A stretch of 64,000 nt of DNA from Arthrobacter psychrolactophilus (GTDB taxonomy: Bacteria > Actinomycetota > Actinomycetes > Actinomycetales > Micrococcaceae): NCBI RefSeq assembly GCF_003219795.1, contig NZ_QJVC01000001.1, positions 372,001 through 436,000 on the forward strand. Reading direction: 5' to 3'. Position numbers and translations under genes: made by a program. A model generated the notes under the pieces. That model was not told the origin of the DNA. It ran no database searches and was given only the letters and a program-made list of their open reading frames with translations. Below, one piece after another: positions 42,497 to 50,739 of the stretch; position 1 is the first letter of the stretch; the number at the start of each line of letters is the position of its first letter.

Positions 42497-43423
42497 GTGA
42501 TCGAGACTATCGATACCGCACTGGTCCGGGGGATCTCTTGGGGTTCCGCCGGGCCAGTGCTGTCTCTTCAAACGGACGACGGCGCTGCGCGGCTACCTTT
42601 GGCGGCGGGGCAGTGGCTCAGGTTTGAGGTACTTTCCGGTGGTGGCATCCCGGTACGGTTCTGCCTTGGATTTACTCGGCTCAAGGAATCGGGGGAGCAC
42701 GAGCATTTCCCCTGTCCCTCGGCTCAGCCTGCCGAGCGCGGCTTCCACTGTGGTGCCTGCTTCGCCAAAGACCAACTGCGCCTCATGCACGACTTTCACC
42801 GCAGCGGACAAGGTTCGGTGGGGTTGAAAGCCTATTTGGCGCAGCAGCACTGGCTGTACATCGCCACCTTTGCCGACGGCACCACCAAGGTCGGCACGGC
42901 ATCCGAGCGCAGCAAGTGGAGCCGCCTAGCGGATCAAGGCGCGCTCGTGGCGCGTTATGTGGCCCGGGCCCAGGACGGCGCCGTGGTCCGCCATTTGGAA
43001 GATGCCGTCTCGAGCAATCTGCCACCTACCCAATTTGTGCGTGGGGCAGCGAAATTTGCCGCACTCCTACAGCCCCGGCCACCCCTGCACCTGGAACAGA
43101 CGAATAAGGCGATGGCCGACGTCGTGCGGGAATTTGTGTCAGGGATGAGCCTCGAGGGTTTCGAACCGGTCAATGAGCAATGGGAACGCAGCGCGATCGC
43201 GGAGGCCGTGGTTCAGCCCAGCCGCCGCACGGCCTATCCGCTGGCGCTGGATTCCGGCACCCACGGGATTCGGCTGGACGCCATGCTGGGGCCGGTCGCG
43301 CTGGTGGGCCTAGATGATATCGAGGGCGCATTCCTTGTGGATCTTGGCGGGCTCAAGGGGCGAAAAGTCCGCTTCGGCGAGTTCTCCACTGAGGTGCCGG
43401 CGCTGCAGGAATCGCTCTTCTAG
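42497..43423 (+). CDS. DUF2797-family protein
   Basis: A 308-residue protein of unknown function that I place in DUF2797. The N-terminal third has a possible zinc cluster: cysteines in CLGFT, HFPCPS and FHCGACF. The middle segment WLYIATFADGTTKVGTASER resembles a degenerate GIY-YIG-like core, followed by YVARAQDGAVVRHLEDAV. No signal or membrane segment is present. The GTG start at 42497 lies eight bases after the CitE-like stop, so the two genes are probably co-transcribed. A terminator follows. No function can be given. Confidence 0.82.
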   Translation: MIETIDTALVRGISWGSAGPVLSLQTDDGAARLPLAAGQWLRFEVLSGGGIPVRFCLGFTRLKESGEHEHFPCPSAQPAERGFHCGACFAKDQLRLMHDFHRSGQGSVGLKAYLAQQHWLYIATFADGTTKVGTASERSKWSRLADQGALVARYVARAQDGAVVRHLEDAVSSNLPPTQFVRGAAKFAALLQPRPPLHLEQTNKAMADVVREFVSGMSLEGFEPVNEQWERSAIAEAVVQPSRRTAYPLALDSGTHGIRLDAMLGPVALVGLDDIEGAFLVDLGGLKGRKVRFGEFSTEVPALQESLF

Positions 43424-43446
43424 CGCCCTCGTCTCCCTCCCCCAAC

Positions 43447-43473
43447 GCCGCACCAGCAAAGTGCGGCTTTTTT
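43447..43473 (+). terminator. Terminator after the DUF2797 gene
   Basis: GCCGCAC (43447-43453) pairs with GTGCGGC (43461-43467), seven-base loop, six T residues following. Confidence 0.9.
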
Positions 43474-43475
43474 CA

Positions 43476-43490
43476 AACGCGGCATCACTT
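43476..43490 (+). repeat. REP-like word AACGCGGCATCACTT
   Basis: A single copy of the word found in the 23852-23952 cluster, directly after a terminator T-tract and upstream of a small membrane protein gene. Confidence 0.65.
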
Positions 43491-43557
43491 TATGGCGCGT
43501 TACCCACCGCGTTCGACGCCGGGCCCAACCGGGAACGTCTCCCGGTACACTGAAGAT

Positions 43558-43818
43558 GTGATTAATGACTTCTGGGAAACCGCTCCGCCGGCCTACAAAT
43601 ACGCAGTTTTTGGTGGCATGGGGCTGACCTTCATCGGCATCGTCATCATTATTATTGGCGCCGTCACGGCCACAGCGTCCATGACCTATGTCGCCCTGCC
43701 GTTTATCGGCGTCGGGCTTCTGACGCATATGGCCTCGCTAGGCCTGCGCGGCCACAATATCCGCAAGGAACTCAAGGCCGCCGAAAAGCGCGCAGCCGAG
43801 CGCGACGCCAAGAAATAA
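43558..43818 (+). CDS. Small membrane protein of unknown function (86 aa)
   Basis: Begins VINDFWETAPPAYKYAVFGG and has two hydrophobic segments at about residues 14-36 and 42-60 (TFIGIVIIIIGAVTATAS and ALPFIGVGLLTHMASLG). They are followed by a charged C-terminal tail (IRKELKAAEKRAAERDAKK), so both ends are probably cytoplasmic. The GTG start is supported by TACACT at 43546-43551, six bases upstream; the longer frame from 43492 would run through the REP-like region and is rejected. The family is not recognised. It converges on the MFS gene with a 34-base gap. Confidence 0.72.
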   Translation: MINDFWETAPPAYKYAVFGGMGLTFIGIVIIIIGAVTATASMTYVALPFIGVGLLTHMASLGLRGHNIRKELKAAEKRAAERDAKK

Positions 43819-43852
43819 CGCCGCGCCCGCTGACCCAATAAGGGGACCGGTA

Positions 43853-45403
43853 TTAGTGCTCCACCGGTTCCGGGTTAGCCACTGCGCCACGCAGCGCCCA
43901 CAGGCACATCATGGCCGCGCCCAGCATGAGCACAACGCTGACCATGGCCACCGTGCCCGAACCGGAGTCAAAGGCGTGCTTGGCTGACTCGAGGAGTGCA
44001 GCGCTCTGCTCGGGCGGAAGTGTGGCCGCCGCCTCGATGGCACCGCCTAGGGTCTGCGAGGCGGATTCGCCCAGAGCACCCGAGGCGCCCGCCGGAATCA
44101 CCACATTCATGCGGTACGACGCCGCCAAAACGCTGCCCAGAATGGCGGTACCCAGAACCGAACCCACCTCGTACGCCGTCTCGGAAATGGCAGACGCCGC
44201 GCCAGCCTTGGCCGGGGGAGCGGCCGCCAGAATCAGGTCGTTGGAGATGGTCTCGGCCATGCCAACCCCGGCGCCGAGGACAGCGAAGGCAATGATGATG
44301 CCCAAGACGGAGCCGTCAGTGTTCTGCCACACGATCAAGAATGCCGTGGCATTGAGCAACAAGCCTCCGGCCACTAGATATGCCGGCTTGATACGGCCCG
44401 CGAGGCTCGCAACGAGGAGCCCCGAGATGATCGTGATGACCAACCCCGGTACTAATACGTAGGCGGCGTGCGTGGGGGACAGTCCCACCACGAGCTGCAG
44501 ATGCTGGGTCACGAAGTACAAGAAACCCACGAGCGCGAAGATGCTCAACAGATTGGCGCTGACGCTGCCGCTGAAGACGGGGTTCTTGAAGAGCGAGACA
44601 TCCATCATGGGATTCGTGCGGCGCTGCTGGCGGCGCACAAAGACCACGCCGAGGCCCACGCCGACAACGATCAGGGCCAGGTTGATGACGGAGAGGCCCG
44701 ACTGAGCGATTTCCTTGATACCGAAGATGGCCGGAATCATGGCGCCAAAGGAGAGCGCAATGCTCCAGAGATCGATCTTGCCCGGATTGGGGTCCTTGGA
44801 CTCGGGGACAAAGATGGGGGCCAGAATCAGGAACGGCACCAGGACAGGAACCGACATCAGGAAGACCGCGCCCCACCAGAAGTGCTCCAGGATGAAGCCA
44901 CCCACGATGGGGCCCAGGGCGGCACCGCCGGAGAAGCCCGCGGCCCACACGGCAATCGCGGTCCGTCGCTGTGCCGGATGGAGGAACAAGTTGCGAATCA
45001 GGGACAGGGTGGAGGGCATCAGCATGGAGCCAAAGAGACCCAGCAATGCGCGGCAGGCAATGAGCGTCTCGGCATTGGGTGCAAAAGCAGCAAAGACGGA
45101 CACCACGGCGAAGCCGGTGCTACCGATCAACAGCATCTTGCGGCGACCAAAGCGATCGGCCATGCTGCCCATCGGCACCAAGAGCGCCGCCAAAACGAGC
45201 GGATAAACATCAATCATCCACAGCAGTTCCGAGGCAGACGGCGCAAGCGCCAGTGAGATCGACGGGATTGCGAAGCTGAGCACCGTGTTATCGACGGAGA
45301 CCAGCAAAACCGGCAGCATCAAAACGACCAGGGCAATCCACGTGCGGATTCCTGCTCGTTGTGGGGTGAGGGCCGGAGAAGTGGGGAGAGTTGTTGACGC
45401 CAT
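43853..45403 (-). CDS. DHA2-family MFS exporter, TetR-controlled
   Basis: A 516-residue, 14-helix efflux transporter. SVDNTVLSFAIPSISLAL is the first-helix motif and GSMADRFGRRKMLLIG the loop motif A; GAGVGMAETISNDLILAAAP lies in the second half and resembles the motif C region of QacA/EmrB-type pumps. The start codon follows TAGGCT (complement of 45410-45415) by six bases, a leaderless pattern. A TetR gene is divergent, with two operator-like boxes between the start codons. Export of an antiseptic, antibiotic or metabolite is expected, with the TetR protein sensing the substrate. Confidence 0.92.
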   Translation of the reverse strand: MASTTLPTSPALTPQRAGIRTWIALVVLMLPVLLVSVDNTVLSFAIPSISLALAPSASELLWMIDVYPLVLAALLVPMGSMADRFGRRKMLLIGSTGFAVVSVFAAFAPNAETLIACRALLGLFGSMLMPSTLSLIRNLFLHPAQRRTAIAVWAAGFSGGAALGPIVGGFILEHFWWGAVFLMSVPVLVPFLILAPIFVPESKDPNPGKIDLWSIALSFGAMIPAIFGIKEIAQSGLSVINLALIVVGVGLGVVFVRRQQRRTNPMMDVSLFKNPVFSGSVSANLLSIFALVGFLYFVTQHLQLVVGLSPTHAAYVLVPGLVITIISGLLVASLAGRIKPAYLVAGGLLLNATAFLIVWQNTDGSVLGIIIAFAVLGAGVGMAETISNDLILAAAPPAKAGAASAISETAYEVGSVLGTAILGSVLAASYRMNVVIPAGASGALGESASQTLGGAIEAAATLPPEQSAALLESAKHAFDSGSGTVAMVSVVLMLGAAMMCLWALRGAVANPEPVEH

Positions 45404-45409
45404 GACCCT

Positions 45410-45475
45410 AGCCTATACCGTCCAGCCGGTACAGTAAACCGTCTGGACGGTGCACTCCATCACCTCTTGTACTCT
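45410..45475. promoter_or_regulatory. Divergent leaderless promoters with paired TetR boxes
   Basis: Minus-strand -10 TAGGCT (complement of 45410-45415) and plus-strand -10 TACTCT (45470-45475), each six bases from its start codon. Boxes ACCGTCCAGCCGGT (45417-45430) and ACCGTCTGGACGGT (45438-45451) share half-sites and start 21 bases apart, two helical turns. Confidence 0.65.
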
Positions 45476-45481
45476 GGAGGT

Positions 45482-46048
45482 ATGACTTCTCAGACATCCA
45501 CGCGCGATCGGATCCTTGGCGCATATGAGGACCTGCTCATTGAGGACGGCCCCCGGGCCGCGACCTTGGATGCTGTTGCGGCGGCGGCTGGCGTTTCAAA
45601 AGGCGGTCTGCTCTACCACTTCAAGAGCAAGGAAGCCTTGACGGAGGGCCTGCTCGTGAAACTGCGCGGACACGCCGAACTAGATTTTGCCGCCATGGCC
45701 GCAGACCCCGAGGGTTGCGCGAGCTACTACGTGCGTACCAGCGTCTTTGGCGACACGCCTTTTGACCGCTCCATCGTGGCCGCCCACCGCCTCATCCAAA
45801 GCGATGACGATGTGGTGCGCCACGTGTTCTCGGAGATTCACTCGCGGTGGTTTGAGCTGATTCAACGCGATATTGCCGATCCCGCCGTGGCCCGCGCCGT
45901 CATGTTGCTCGGCGATGGGCTGTACTTCAACGCCACACTTTTCGGTTTCCCGACCGGCGGGACAAACGCCACGAACCCGCAAGAAAAGGTCGATGTCGCA
46001 TCCCTTCTGGAAGTTGTCGCGAGAATGAAGTCCGGGACTCGGTCTTAG
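45482..46048 (+). CDS. TetR-family repressor
   Basis: A 188-residue regulator. The N-terminal helix-turn-helix reads TRDRILGAYEDLLIEDGP and VAAAAGVSKGGLLYHFKSKE; the remainder is the ligand-binding helical domain. Divergent from a DHA2 exporter and expected to repress both genes through the paired boxes between them. The ATG at 45482 is preferred over the TTG at 45467 because the -10 box TACTCT lies between them. The inducer is presumably a pump substrate. Confidence 0.92.
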   Translation: MTSQTSTRDRILGAYEDLLIEDGPRAATLDAVAAAAGVSKGGLLYHFKSKEALTEGLLVKLRGHAELDFAAMAADPEGCASYYVRTSVFGDTPFDRSIVAAHRLIQSDDDVVRHVFSEIHSRWFELIQRDIADPAVARAVMLLGDGLYFNATLFGFPTGGTNATNPQEKVDVASLLEVVARMKSGTRS

Positions 46049-46086
46049 TATGCGCGCGGCCCGGTCCGGGCTATAGGCTTGAAGGT

Positions 46087-46536
46087 ATGAGTATTAATCC
46101 CGAACTGCAGGGGCGCAGCTACCAGTTAAACGATGTTTACAGTGTGGGCCGAGAGTCCATCCGTGACTTCGCCCGCGCCGTCAAGGCCAGCCATCTTGCA
46201 CATTTTGATGTTGCCGCGGCTCAGGCTCTGGGTCACGCCGATCTGATTGCCCCGCCCACGTATGCCATCATCGTGGCTCAGCGTGCCGATGCGCTGCTGA
46301 TCAACGATCCCGAATCCGGCATCGATTTCTCCCGCGTGGTGCATGCCGAGCAGCGCTTCACACACCACAAGGCCATCGTGGCTGGCGATGAGCTCGTTGC
46401 AGAACTGCACGTGGACACTGTCCGCGGCATGGGCGGCGGGGCCATGATCACCACTCGCGCCGAAATTTCAACGGTCGACGGCGTTGCTGTCGCCACCACC
46501 GTCTCGGCCATCCTGGTCCGCGGGGAGGGACAGTAA
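46087..46536 (+). CDS. MaoC-N/FAS1-like (3R)-hydroxyacyl dehydratase subunit
   Basis: A 149-residue hotdog protein of the MaoC_dehydrat_N (HadA/HadC-like) type. It has LQGRSYQLNDVYSVGRESI at the start and the long hotdog helix around RADALLINDP; the strand VVHAEQRFTHHKAIVAGDEL is characteristic. This subunit lacks the catalytic Asp/His pair and should bind substrate in complex with the next gene product. The two genes overlap by one base (TAATG). TAGGCT (46074-46079) lies seven bases before the ATG. A role in fatty-acid elongation is inferred from mycobacterial homologues. Confidence 0.86.
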   Translation: MSINPELQGRSYQLNDVYSVGRESIRDFARAVKASHLAHFDVAAAQALGHADLIAPPTYAIIVAQRADALLINDPESGIDFSRVVHAEQRFTHHKAIVAGDELVAELHVDTVRGMGGGAMITTRAEISTVDGVAVATTVSAILVRGEGQ

Positions 46537-46961
46537 TGAACATTGCAGAACTAGCCGTGGGTACCGAAATCGGAACACGCACCATAGAGATCTCCCGCGC
46601 GGACCTCATCAAGTACGCCGGGGCCTCGGGAGACTTCAACCCCATACACTGGAATGAACGCTTTGCCCGCGAGGTGGAACTGCCCGGCGTGATTGCCCAC
46701 GGCATGTTCACCATGGGTGCGGCCGTGCAGTTGGTGACCGACTGGATTGGTGACCCGTCCGCCGTCGTGTCTTATGGCACGCGCTTCACCAAGCCCGTTC
46801 CCGTTGCCGACCTCGAGGGTGAGCCGGGCGCCGTCGTCACTGTTGTTGGCGTTGTTGGCGCCCTGGATTCCGACGCCGGGACCGCACGGATTGATTTGAC
46901 CGTCACCTTGGACGGCCAGAAAGTTTTGGTCAAGGCGCAAGCCACGGTACGCGTGACGTGA
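46536..46961 (+). CDS. MaoC-like catalytic (3R)-hydroxyacyl dehydratase subunit
   Basis: A 141-residue hotdog protein. The catalytic hydratase motif is YAGASGDFNPIHWNERFA, with Asp and His, followed by GVIAHGMFTMGAAVQLVTDW. It resembles HadB, the catalytic partner of HadA/HadC. Coupled by overlap to the preceding subunit and, through GTGA, to the MFS gene that follows. Together the pair would dehydrate 3-hydroxyacyl chains. Actinobacteria without mycolic acids, as here probably, also carry such pairs, and the physiological chain length is not known. Confidence 0.9.
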   Translation: MNIAELAVGTEIGTRTIEISRADLIKYAGASGDFNPIHWNERFAREVELPGVIAHGMFTMGAAVQLVTDWIGDPSAVVSYGTRFTKPVPVADLEGEPGAVVTVVGVVGALDSDAGTARIDLTVTLDGQKVLVKAQATVRVT

Positions 46962-48289
46962 ATCGAGTCAACGCCTGGCGCAATGGAGTAGTCACCGCGT
47001 ATGCCGGATCCGGCTTGGTCTTTGCGACCTGGGTTTCCCGTATCCCGGCGATTCGCGATGATCTTGACCTGACCCCCGGTCAGGTCGGGCTCATGCTGCT
47101 GTGCATGTCATTGGGATCATTTATCTCGGTGGCGGCGTCAGGGTTGATTGTGTTGCGGCTTGGTTCCAAGCTGACAACGCGGATAGCGAGTGTGGTCCAA
47201 GCCCTTGGCGTCATCGTCATGGGGCTGGGCGCCACGGTGTTTTCCGACGCCATCGTGGTGGGTGCCGGGCTGGTCCTTGTGGGGCTGGGCACCGGCTGCT
47301 GGAACACCTCATCCAATATTGAGGGCGCCGCGGTGGAACGAGCCTTGGGCCGGCACATCATGCCCCGGCTGCATGGCGCCTTTAGTATTGGCACCGTGGT
47401 GGGTGCCGGCGTTGGGGCGCTGGCCGCAGCGGTGCACCTGCCGGTTGCGATTCACCTCTCGGTGGTTGCGATTGCCGTTAGCACCGCCGTCTTCATCGGG
47501 GCAGGTCACTACCAGGCGGACAAGCTCGGCTCCAATGGGCTCATGGTGGATGTTATCGAGGCCAGTGCGGTTCCGGGCACGGGCCCCATTCCTGTCGTCG
47601 CCCAGAACGGCGACCACGGCCAGGGTGCCAGGACTAATGCCGCCCTGCTTGAGGCGGAACGAGCAGCCAAGGCCGCCAAGCGGGACGGTAAAGCGAAAAT
47701 TTCTGCGGCCTGGCGTGATCCACGCACGCTCATGCTCGGCGCTCTGGTGCTGGGCTTGGGCCTGGCTGAGGGTGCCGCCGGCGACTGGGTGGCTCTGGCC
47801 ATGGTGGATGGGCATGATTCCACGGCGGCCCTGGGCGCCTTGGGCTACGGCATTTTTGTGTCCGCCATGACGATTGGGCGCTTCGCCGGCACGGTGGTCC
47901 TGGACAAGTTCGGCCGCGTCATTGTGCTCCGGGTGGGCGCCTCGCTGGCCGTGATTGGCTTGGCCCTCTTTGTCTTCGCTCCCACAGCCGAGATTGCCAT
48001 GGCCTCCTTGATCTTCTGGGGCCTGGGCTCGGCCCTGGGCTTCCCCGTCGCCATGTCGGCGGCCTCCGACGACCCCGAGCACGCCGCGGCTCGTGTCTCC
48101 GTGGTCTCCACCGTTGGATACGGCGCCTTCCTCGGTGGCCCGCCACTCCTGGGTCTACTGGCCGAGCATGTTGGGGTGCTGCATTCACTTCTGGCCGTGC
48201 TGATCATGCTCGTGATTGCCTTCTTCCTCACCCCGGTTGTGCGCAGGCCCGCGTATCTGGACAGCGATGAGCACGCCCTCAAGGGATAG
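46958..48289 (+). CDS. MFS transporter
   Basis: A 443-residue transporter with about 12 hydrophobic segments and a central charged loop (about residues 195-245, ERAAKAAKRDGKAKISAAWR). The N-terminus shows VFATWVSRIPAIRDDLDLTP, a motif typical of YbjJ-like/FucP-adjacent MFS proteins. The GTG start overlaps the dehydratase stop by four bases. MurB is encoded nine bases downstream, but its own -10 box overlaps this stop codon. The substrate is unknown. Confidence 0.88.
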   Translation: MNRVNAWRNGVVTAYAGSGLVFATWVSRIPAIRDDLDLTPGQVGLMLLCMSLGSFISVAASGLIVLRLGSKLTTRIASVVQALGVIVMGLGATVFSDAIVVGAGLVLVGLGTGCWNTSSNIEGAAVERALGRHIMPRLHGAFSIGTVVGAGVGALAAAVHLPVAIHLSVVAIAVSTAVFIGAGHYQADKLGSNGLMVDVIEASAVPGTGPIPVVAQNGDHGQGARTNAALLEAERAAKAAKRDGKAKISAAWRDPRTLMLGALVLGLGLAEGAAGDWVALAMVDGHDSTAALGALGYGIFVSAMTIGRFAGTVVLDKFGRVIVLRVGASLAVIGLALFVFAPTAEIAMASLIFWGLGSALGFPVAMSAASDDPEHAAARVSVVSTVGYGAFLGGPPLLGLLAEHVGVLHSLLAVLIMLVIAFFLTPVVRRPAYLDSDEHALKG

Positions 48290-48298
48290 TCTGGACTG

Positions 48299-49384
48299 GT
48301 GAATGAGCAAAAATTCCTTAGTTCCCTGACAACCCTCGCCGTGGGCGGGCCTGCCCGGAAATTTATTGTGGCCACCACCGAGGCCGAGATCATCGCCGCC
48401 GTGCGTGAGGCCGATGCCGCGGGGGAGCCCCTGCTGATCCTTGGCGGCGGCTCGAATTTGATCGTGGCCGACGCGGGATTTGCCGGCACTGTGGTGCAGA
48501 TTGCCACGCAGGGCTATACGGCGCCCTCGCAAGATAGCTGCGGCGGCGCCTCCGTGGTGGTGCAGGCCGGTCACAACTGGGACGATTTTGTTCACCAAAC
48601 CGTGTTGCACGCCTGGAGCGGCATCGAGGCGCTCTCGGGTATCCCGGGCAGTGCCGGAGCCACCCCCGTGCAAAATGTTGGCGCCTACGGCTGCGAGGTC
48701 TCGCAAACCATCGCCTCCGTGCGCACCTGGGATCGCGAGCACAACGCCATCCGCAGCTTCACAAATTCCGAACTGAAATTTGGCTACCGGGAATCCATCC
48801 TCAAGGCCACCACCGTCAACGGTTCACCCCGCTACGTGGTCCTCACGGTGGAATTCCAGCTCTTGTTGGGCCGGATGAGCGCCCCTGTGAAGTACGCCGA
48901 GTTGGCCCGACGCCTCGAGGTTGAGCCGGGCCAGCGTGCCAATTCCCTAGAACTGCGCCGCACGGTCTTGGCGCTGCGGGCCTCCAAGGGCATGGTCTTG
49001 GACCCCGAAGACCGCGACACCTTCTCCACCGGTTCCTTCTTCACCAACCCGATCGTGACCACCGAGATAGCCGCCGCGCTGCCCGCGGAGGCGCCACGGT
49101 ACCCGGCCGGAGAGCTGGTCAAGCTCAGCGCGGCCTGGCTCATCGAGCAGGCCGGATTCTCCAAGGGCTTCGGCCTCGCCGGAGAGCTGCAGCACGAGAA
49201 GGACGACGCCGGGACCCCGCCTCGGGCGTCCCTGTCCACGAAGCACACCCTCGCCATCACGAACCGTGGCGGGGCTAGCGCCGAAGACGTCTTGACGGTG
49301 GCGCGGGAGGTGCGGGACGGCGTCGAACGTGTCTTTGGGATCACGCTGGAACCCGAGCCGGTGCTGGTGGGCTGCGCTCTCTAG
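48299..49384 (+). CDS. murB: UDP-N-acetylenolpyruvoylglucosamine reductase
   Basis: Cytoplasmic FAD-dependent enzyme of peptidoglycan precursor synthesis, 361 residues. The FAD-binding part has TTLAVGGPARKFIVATTEAE and ILGGGSNLIVAD, with GIPGSAGATPVQNVGAYGCE in the core. The catalytic Ser lies in STGSFFTNPIV and the C-terminal Glu in LEPEPVLVG. The GTG start at 48299 follows TAGTCT (48287-48292) by six bases, so murB is probably also read as a leaderless message. It is of the type I length including the Tyr-loop insert. Confidence 0.95.
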   Translation: MNEQKFLSSLTTLAVGGPARKFIVATTEAEIIAAVREADAAGEPLLILGGGSNLIVADAGFAGTVVQIATQGYTAPSQDSCGGASVVVQAGHNWDDFVHQTVLHAWSGIEALSGIPGSAGATPVQNVGAYGCEVSQTIASVRTWDREHNAIRSFTNSELKFGYRESILKATTVNGSPRYVVLTVEFQLLLGRMSAPVKYAELARRLEVEPGQRANSLELRRTVLALRASKGMVLDPEDRDTFSTGSFFTNPIVTTEIAAALPAEAPRYPAGELVKLSAAWLIEQAGFSKGFGLAGELQHEKDDAGTPPRASLSTKHTLAITNRGGASAEDVLTVAREVRDGVERVFGITLEPEPVLVGCAL

Positions 49385-49452
49385 GCGTCGACCCCGTACC
49401 TGAGTAGGGGGTCAAGACGGCTCCCGGGTGTGATGTGTGCGGCACGCTCCGA

Positions 49453-49491
49453 ACGTAACGTTATGGGTAGATTCAGACTTTTTCGTTACGT
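49453..49491. promoter_or_regulatory. Inverted repeat ACGTAACG / CGTTACGT upstream of the desaturase gene
   Basis: ACGTAACG (49453-49460) and CGTTACGT (49484-49491) flank 23 bases containing a TAGATT -10-like box. The position suits an operator, but the binding protein is unknown. Confidence 0.4.
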
Positions 49492-49528
49492 GATGATTGG
49501 GCATCCGTGAGGCACCAAGAGGAGCACA

Positions 49529-50653
49529 ATGTCATCCGCAACGCTTGATTCCACAGAGCTATTAGACGAGACACCGGCCGAGAAGGTTGCGCGGAAACGT
49601 CCGGCTCGTGATCGCCATGTCACGGACTTTATTGCGCTCACCGAGCAGGTTCGTGCCGCGGGGTATATGGAGCGCGACATCAAATGGTACGTGCTGCGGA
49701 TTATCCGTCAGAGTATCGGCTACCTCGCTGTGCTGGCGTTGTTCCTGACGCTGGGGCAGAGCTGGTGGCAGATGGTCACGGCCGTGCTGTTCGCCTTCAT
49801 GTGCACGCAGACCGCGTTTATCTCGCACGACGCCGCGCACCGTCAGGTCTTTGCCTCGGCGAAGAAGAACGCCTGGCTGGCCCGCATCTCGGGAAACTTG
49901 TTCGTTGGCCTGAGCTACGGCTGGTGGATGAACAAGCACGGCAAGCACCACCTGAACCCGAACAAGATCGGGGTGGATGGCGACATCGATCCCGGCGCGC
50001 TCGTGTTTGACCCCGAGAATGCTGCCAAGCGCACCGGTTTTGCAAAGTGGTTCGCCCGCCGTCAGGGTGCCTTCTTCTTCCCACTGCTCACCCTCGCCGC
50101 GCTGGATCTGCACATTGCAGCCGTGAAGCGCGTGCTGGATCGCAAGCAGATTGTGCCGGAACGTACGGCCGAGATCGCCTTGCTCGTTGTCCGTCTGGTG
50201 CTCCTCCCCGCCTTCACCGTGTGGTTCCTCGGATGGGGCATCGGCCTGACCTTCGTGGCCGTGCAGATCATGGGCCTTGGCCTGTACATGGGTTGCGCGT
50301 TCGCCCCGAACCACAAGGGCATGCCCTTGGTGCCCAAGGACGTCAAGATTGACTTCATGCGCCGCCAGACCCTCATGAGCCGCAACATTTCCGGTGGCTG
50401 GTGGGTAGATGTTGGTATGGGCGGCTTGAACTACCAGATCGAACATCACTTGTTCCCGACCATGTCCTCCAAGAACCTGAAGGCCGTCCAGCCCATGGTG
50501 CGTCAGTACTGCGCGGAGCGGAACATCCGGTACACGGAGACCACGCTGGGCCAGTCGTACATGATCGTCATGCGCTACCTGAACCGCGTGGGCCTGGGCC
50601 AGCGCGACCCGTTCGAGTGCCCCATCACGGCCAACATGCGCACGGCCCGCTAG
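49529..50653 (+). CDS. Membrane fatty-acid desaturase
   Basis: A 374-residue di-iron acyl desaturase. The three histidine boxes are HDAAH (about residue 108), HGKHH (about 140) and QIEHH (about 310), the last with Gln replacing the first His as in front-end and mycobacterial DesA3-like enzymes. Hydrophobic segments lie around residues 60-100 and 210-260. GAGGAG seven bases before the ATG supports the start. It should introduce a double bond into acyl-CoA or phospholipid chains and affect membrane fluidity. No ferredoxin or reductase gene lies next to it. Confidence 0.92.
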   Translation: MSSATLDSTELLDETPAEKVARKRPARDRHVTDFIALTEQVRAAGYMERDIKWYVLRIIRQSIGYLAVLALFLTLGQSWWQMVTAVLFAFMCTQTAFISHDAAHRQVFASAKKNAWLARISGNLFVGLSYGWWMNKHGKHHLNPNKIGVDGDIDPGALVFDPENAAKRTGFAKWFARRQGAFFFPLLTLAALDLHIAAVKRVLDRKQIVPERTAEIALLVVRLVLLPAFTVWFLGWGIGLTFVAVQIMGLGLYMGCAFAPNHKGMPLVPKDVKIDFMRRQTLMSRNISGGWWVDVGMGGLNYQIEHHLFPTMSSKNLKAVQPMVRQYCAERNIRYTETTLGQSYMIVMRYLNRVGLGQRDPFECPITANMRTAR

Positions 50654-50667
50654 CCTCCCGCCCACCC

Positions 50668-50714
50668 AACGCGGCATCACTTTCCGGCTCTTTTTGCCAA
50701 ACGCTGCACCACTT
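50668..50714. repeat. REP-like word AACGCGGCATCACTT with a degenerate second copy
   Basis: An exact copy at 50668-50682 and a decayed copy AACGCTGCACCACTT at 50700-50714, between the desaturase stop and the -10 box of the next gene. Confidence 0.65.
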
Positions 50715-50739
50715 CACGGCGTGGGGTTAGATTTGGGAC

